Source of the DNA: Melitaea cinxia
Taxonomy: Eukaryota > Arthropoda > Insecta > Lepidoptera > Nymphalidae
DNA: 64,000 nucleotides
Direction: 5' to 3'
Assembly: GCF_905220565.1 (NCBI RefSeq)
Contig: NC_059395.1
Location: forward strand, 11,449,289 to 11,513,288
Within the stretch, counting starts at the first letter, position 1. Each line of letters begins with the position of its first letter. Shown here one piece after another: positions 62,552-64,000 of the stretch. The position numbers and the translations under genes are program-made. The notes below the pieces were generated by a model. The model ran no database searches and was not told the DNA's origin. It was given only the letters and a program-made list of their open reading frames with translations.

Positions 62552-63240
62552 ACTCAAGCGATTGTAGCTCTTATTAAGTTATTTTAACAACTACTTCATT
62601 GTAATTACAATATCATTGTTACACGCACAGTGAGGTCACGACTCATTATCGCTTTCTAATAGTCAATTACACGTCTTTTATATCAAAAATTAGAACGATT
62701 CTTATCATTTCAATCTATTAAAACCAAATTGTAGATATTATCTTAATTCGCAACATTGCAACTTTTTTGTGTAACTATTTTTGTCTACAGTATTAAAATT
62801 ATATAATAAATTTAATACATTATCTTCTTTATTGAATTAGGTATTACATTTTACTATAACAAATGTTATGTTATCTCTTATGCATTAGACTCAAACTATC
62901 AATTATTGATTAGACTCAGAACCATTTTTAGTTAAAAATGTTTAGGTTTAATTTTTTGATATTTGTTATTGTGTTGTATTATACTAAATATACTAAGCTA
63001 AGCCCATTTATAGTTTTGGACATTGAAATATCGATAGTAACAAATAAAAAAATAAAAGTATTAAAAAACCATGCATTAATAAATTTTAAACAAATACGGA
63101 ATTCTGCGTTCAGATATCTGATTGTCGCTATAGCTATCTTTATTTTGCGGTTTATTTATTAAAAAATATTAATTATTATTTTATTGATAGAATATTGGAA
63201 ATCCAAAATACATAAGGACAGAAATAAATTTGGTTAAAAT
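62552..63240. other. AT-rich, no gene seen
   Basis: No supported feature. Confidence 0.5.
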
Positions 63241-63255
63241 TGCATAAGTGTATAT

Positions 63256-63600
63256 ACACGCCGCGTTGGCGCAACGGTCACAGCCATGGATTGTACCTGT
63301 TGCGCTGGCGGATGCGGGTTCGATCCCCGCACATAACAAACATTTGTATTGGCCATACAGGTGTTTGTCGTGGTCTGGGTGTTTGTGCATTCCTGGTGGA
63401 TCTCCCCACCGTGCCTCGGAGAGCACGTTAAGCTGTCGGTTCCGGTTGTTATCGTGTATACCTGATAGCGATCGTTAGGTACTCATAGTAGGGAATCTAT
63501 CTGCTATCCTGCAGTGGAGCAGCGTGGTGGGTTAAGCTCTGATCCTTCTCCTACATGGGGAAAAAGGCCTTTGCCCAGTAGTGGGATATTACAGGCCAAA
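63256..63600 (+). mobile_element. tRNA-headed SINE, family A copy 3 (full length)
   Basis: Head GCGTTGGCGCAACGGT (A box region) and GGGTTCGATCCCCGC (B box, about 63317-63331). Body and 3' tail complete to gtgggatattacag. Imperfect flanking duplicates gcataagtgtatata (63241-63255) and gcgtaaatgtatata (63601-63615). Confidence 0.9.
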
Positions 63601-63615
63601 GCGTAAATGTATATA

Positions 63616-64000
63616 GGCAACCATATTATGGTTACTTGTTTTACGTTACGTCTTATAAGCTTGTGTTCTCAGTAAAAACTTTAAATAGTATTTACCAATT
63701 TATTTACTACTTTGTTATAATCAAAAAACAACTCTATATTTAGTAAATATTACTTTATAATGAAATACATTTGTTAAATTGTATACTAGATTCAAGTTGA
63801 ACTTCATAACATAATAATAAATTCAGACAGAAACTTTTAAGATGGCTTAAAACAATAATGACCTGAACTTTTGCAAGTACAATTGATACAATTTGTTGAT
63901 CACCTTAATGTAGGTCATGTGAATGGCGAATAAGATTATCGTTGATTGTTTTAATCACACCAGTTTACAGCCTACTATAAAATTGTAAATAAAAAATCAT
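63616..64000. other. AT-rich to window edge, no gene seen
   Basis: No supported feature. Confidence 0.5.

Noticed and set aside
62938..63162. 74-codon hydrophobic/lysine-rich frame
   Set aside because: Typical of AT-rich noise; no start context or neighbours.
63256..63335. Functional tRNA gene at the SINE head
   Set aside because: A and B boxes are present, but the stems are degenerate and the sequence continues into a SINE body and tail found in other copies.
1..64000. CRISPR array, operon, phage or bacterial defence system
   Set aside because: The spliced genes, SINEs and LINEs are eukaryotic; no regularly spaced direct repeats with unique spacers exist.

Overview
The window is nuclear DNA from an insect, most likely a moth or butterfly. 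It is very AT-rich and intron-containing. It is full of tRNA-headed SINEs, Helitron-like elements of the type common in Lepidoptera (A|TCTATA ... hairpin ... CTAG|T) and non-LTR retrotransposons. No bacterial, viral or CRISPR features are present. The order comes from repeat style and protein similarity recalled from memory, not from a search.

Two host protein-coding genes can be supported. (1) 767-1162 (+) is a single-exon PDRG1 homologue, a prefoldin-like subunit linked to the R2TP/PAQosome chaperone. (2) 32744 down to 9795 (-) is a complete misshapen/MAP4K4/TNIK/MINK-type Ste20 kinase (msn). I resolved it into 21 constitutive exons that keep phase throughout (3189 nt, 1062 aa) plus one large optional in-frame exon (19502-20443, 942 nt; 1376 aa if included). 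Order: N-terminal GCK kinase domain (exons 1-6), a proline/charged linker (exons 7-17), C-terminal citron homology (CNH) domain (end of exon 17 to exon 22). Several linker exons have essentially 100% G/C at third positions, in sharp contrast to the kinase and CNH exons.

Layout. 1-1200: tandem repeat and PDRG1. 1200-8900: dense mobile-element cluster: a MITE, a 5'-truncated but open RT-RNase H retrotransposon with clean target-site duplications, a GC-rich TTAA-flanked inverted-repeat element, and a 2-kb inverted-repeat element. The last holds a tRNA-like cloverleaf inside a hairpin and a promoter-like segment with a start codon and splice donor. 9795-32744: msn, with introns carrying an antisense RTE-type retrotransposon, SINEs, simple repeats and Helitron ends. 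33080-38210: decayed jockey/CR1-like element, a 16-bp minisatellite, a 1.1-kb inverted repeat and a Helitron-like copy. 38900-64000: about 25 kb with no convincing coding sequence. It has at least two candidate 5' untranslated exons with consensus donors on the + strand (ending 39814 and 57561), several CpG-containing islands, and more repeats, including a LINE nested in a Helitron nested in a third repeat (47206-49420). This right part is plausibly the promoter/first-intron region of a gene whose coding exons lie beyond 64000; that is inference.

PDRG1 and msn have unrelated roles (chaperone cofactor; JNK-pathway kinase) and are not an operon; each is transcribed from its own promoter.
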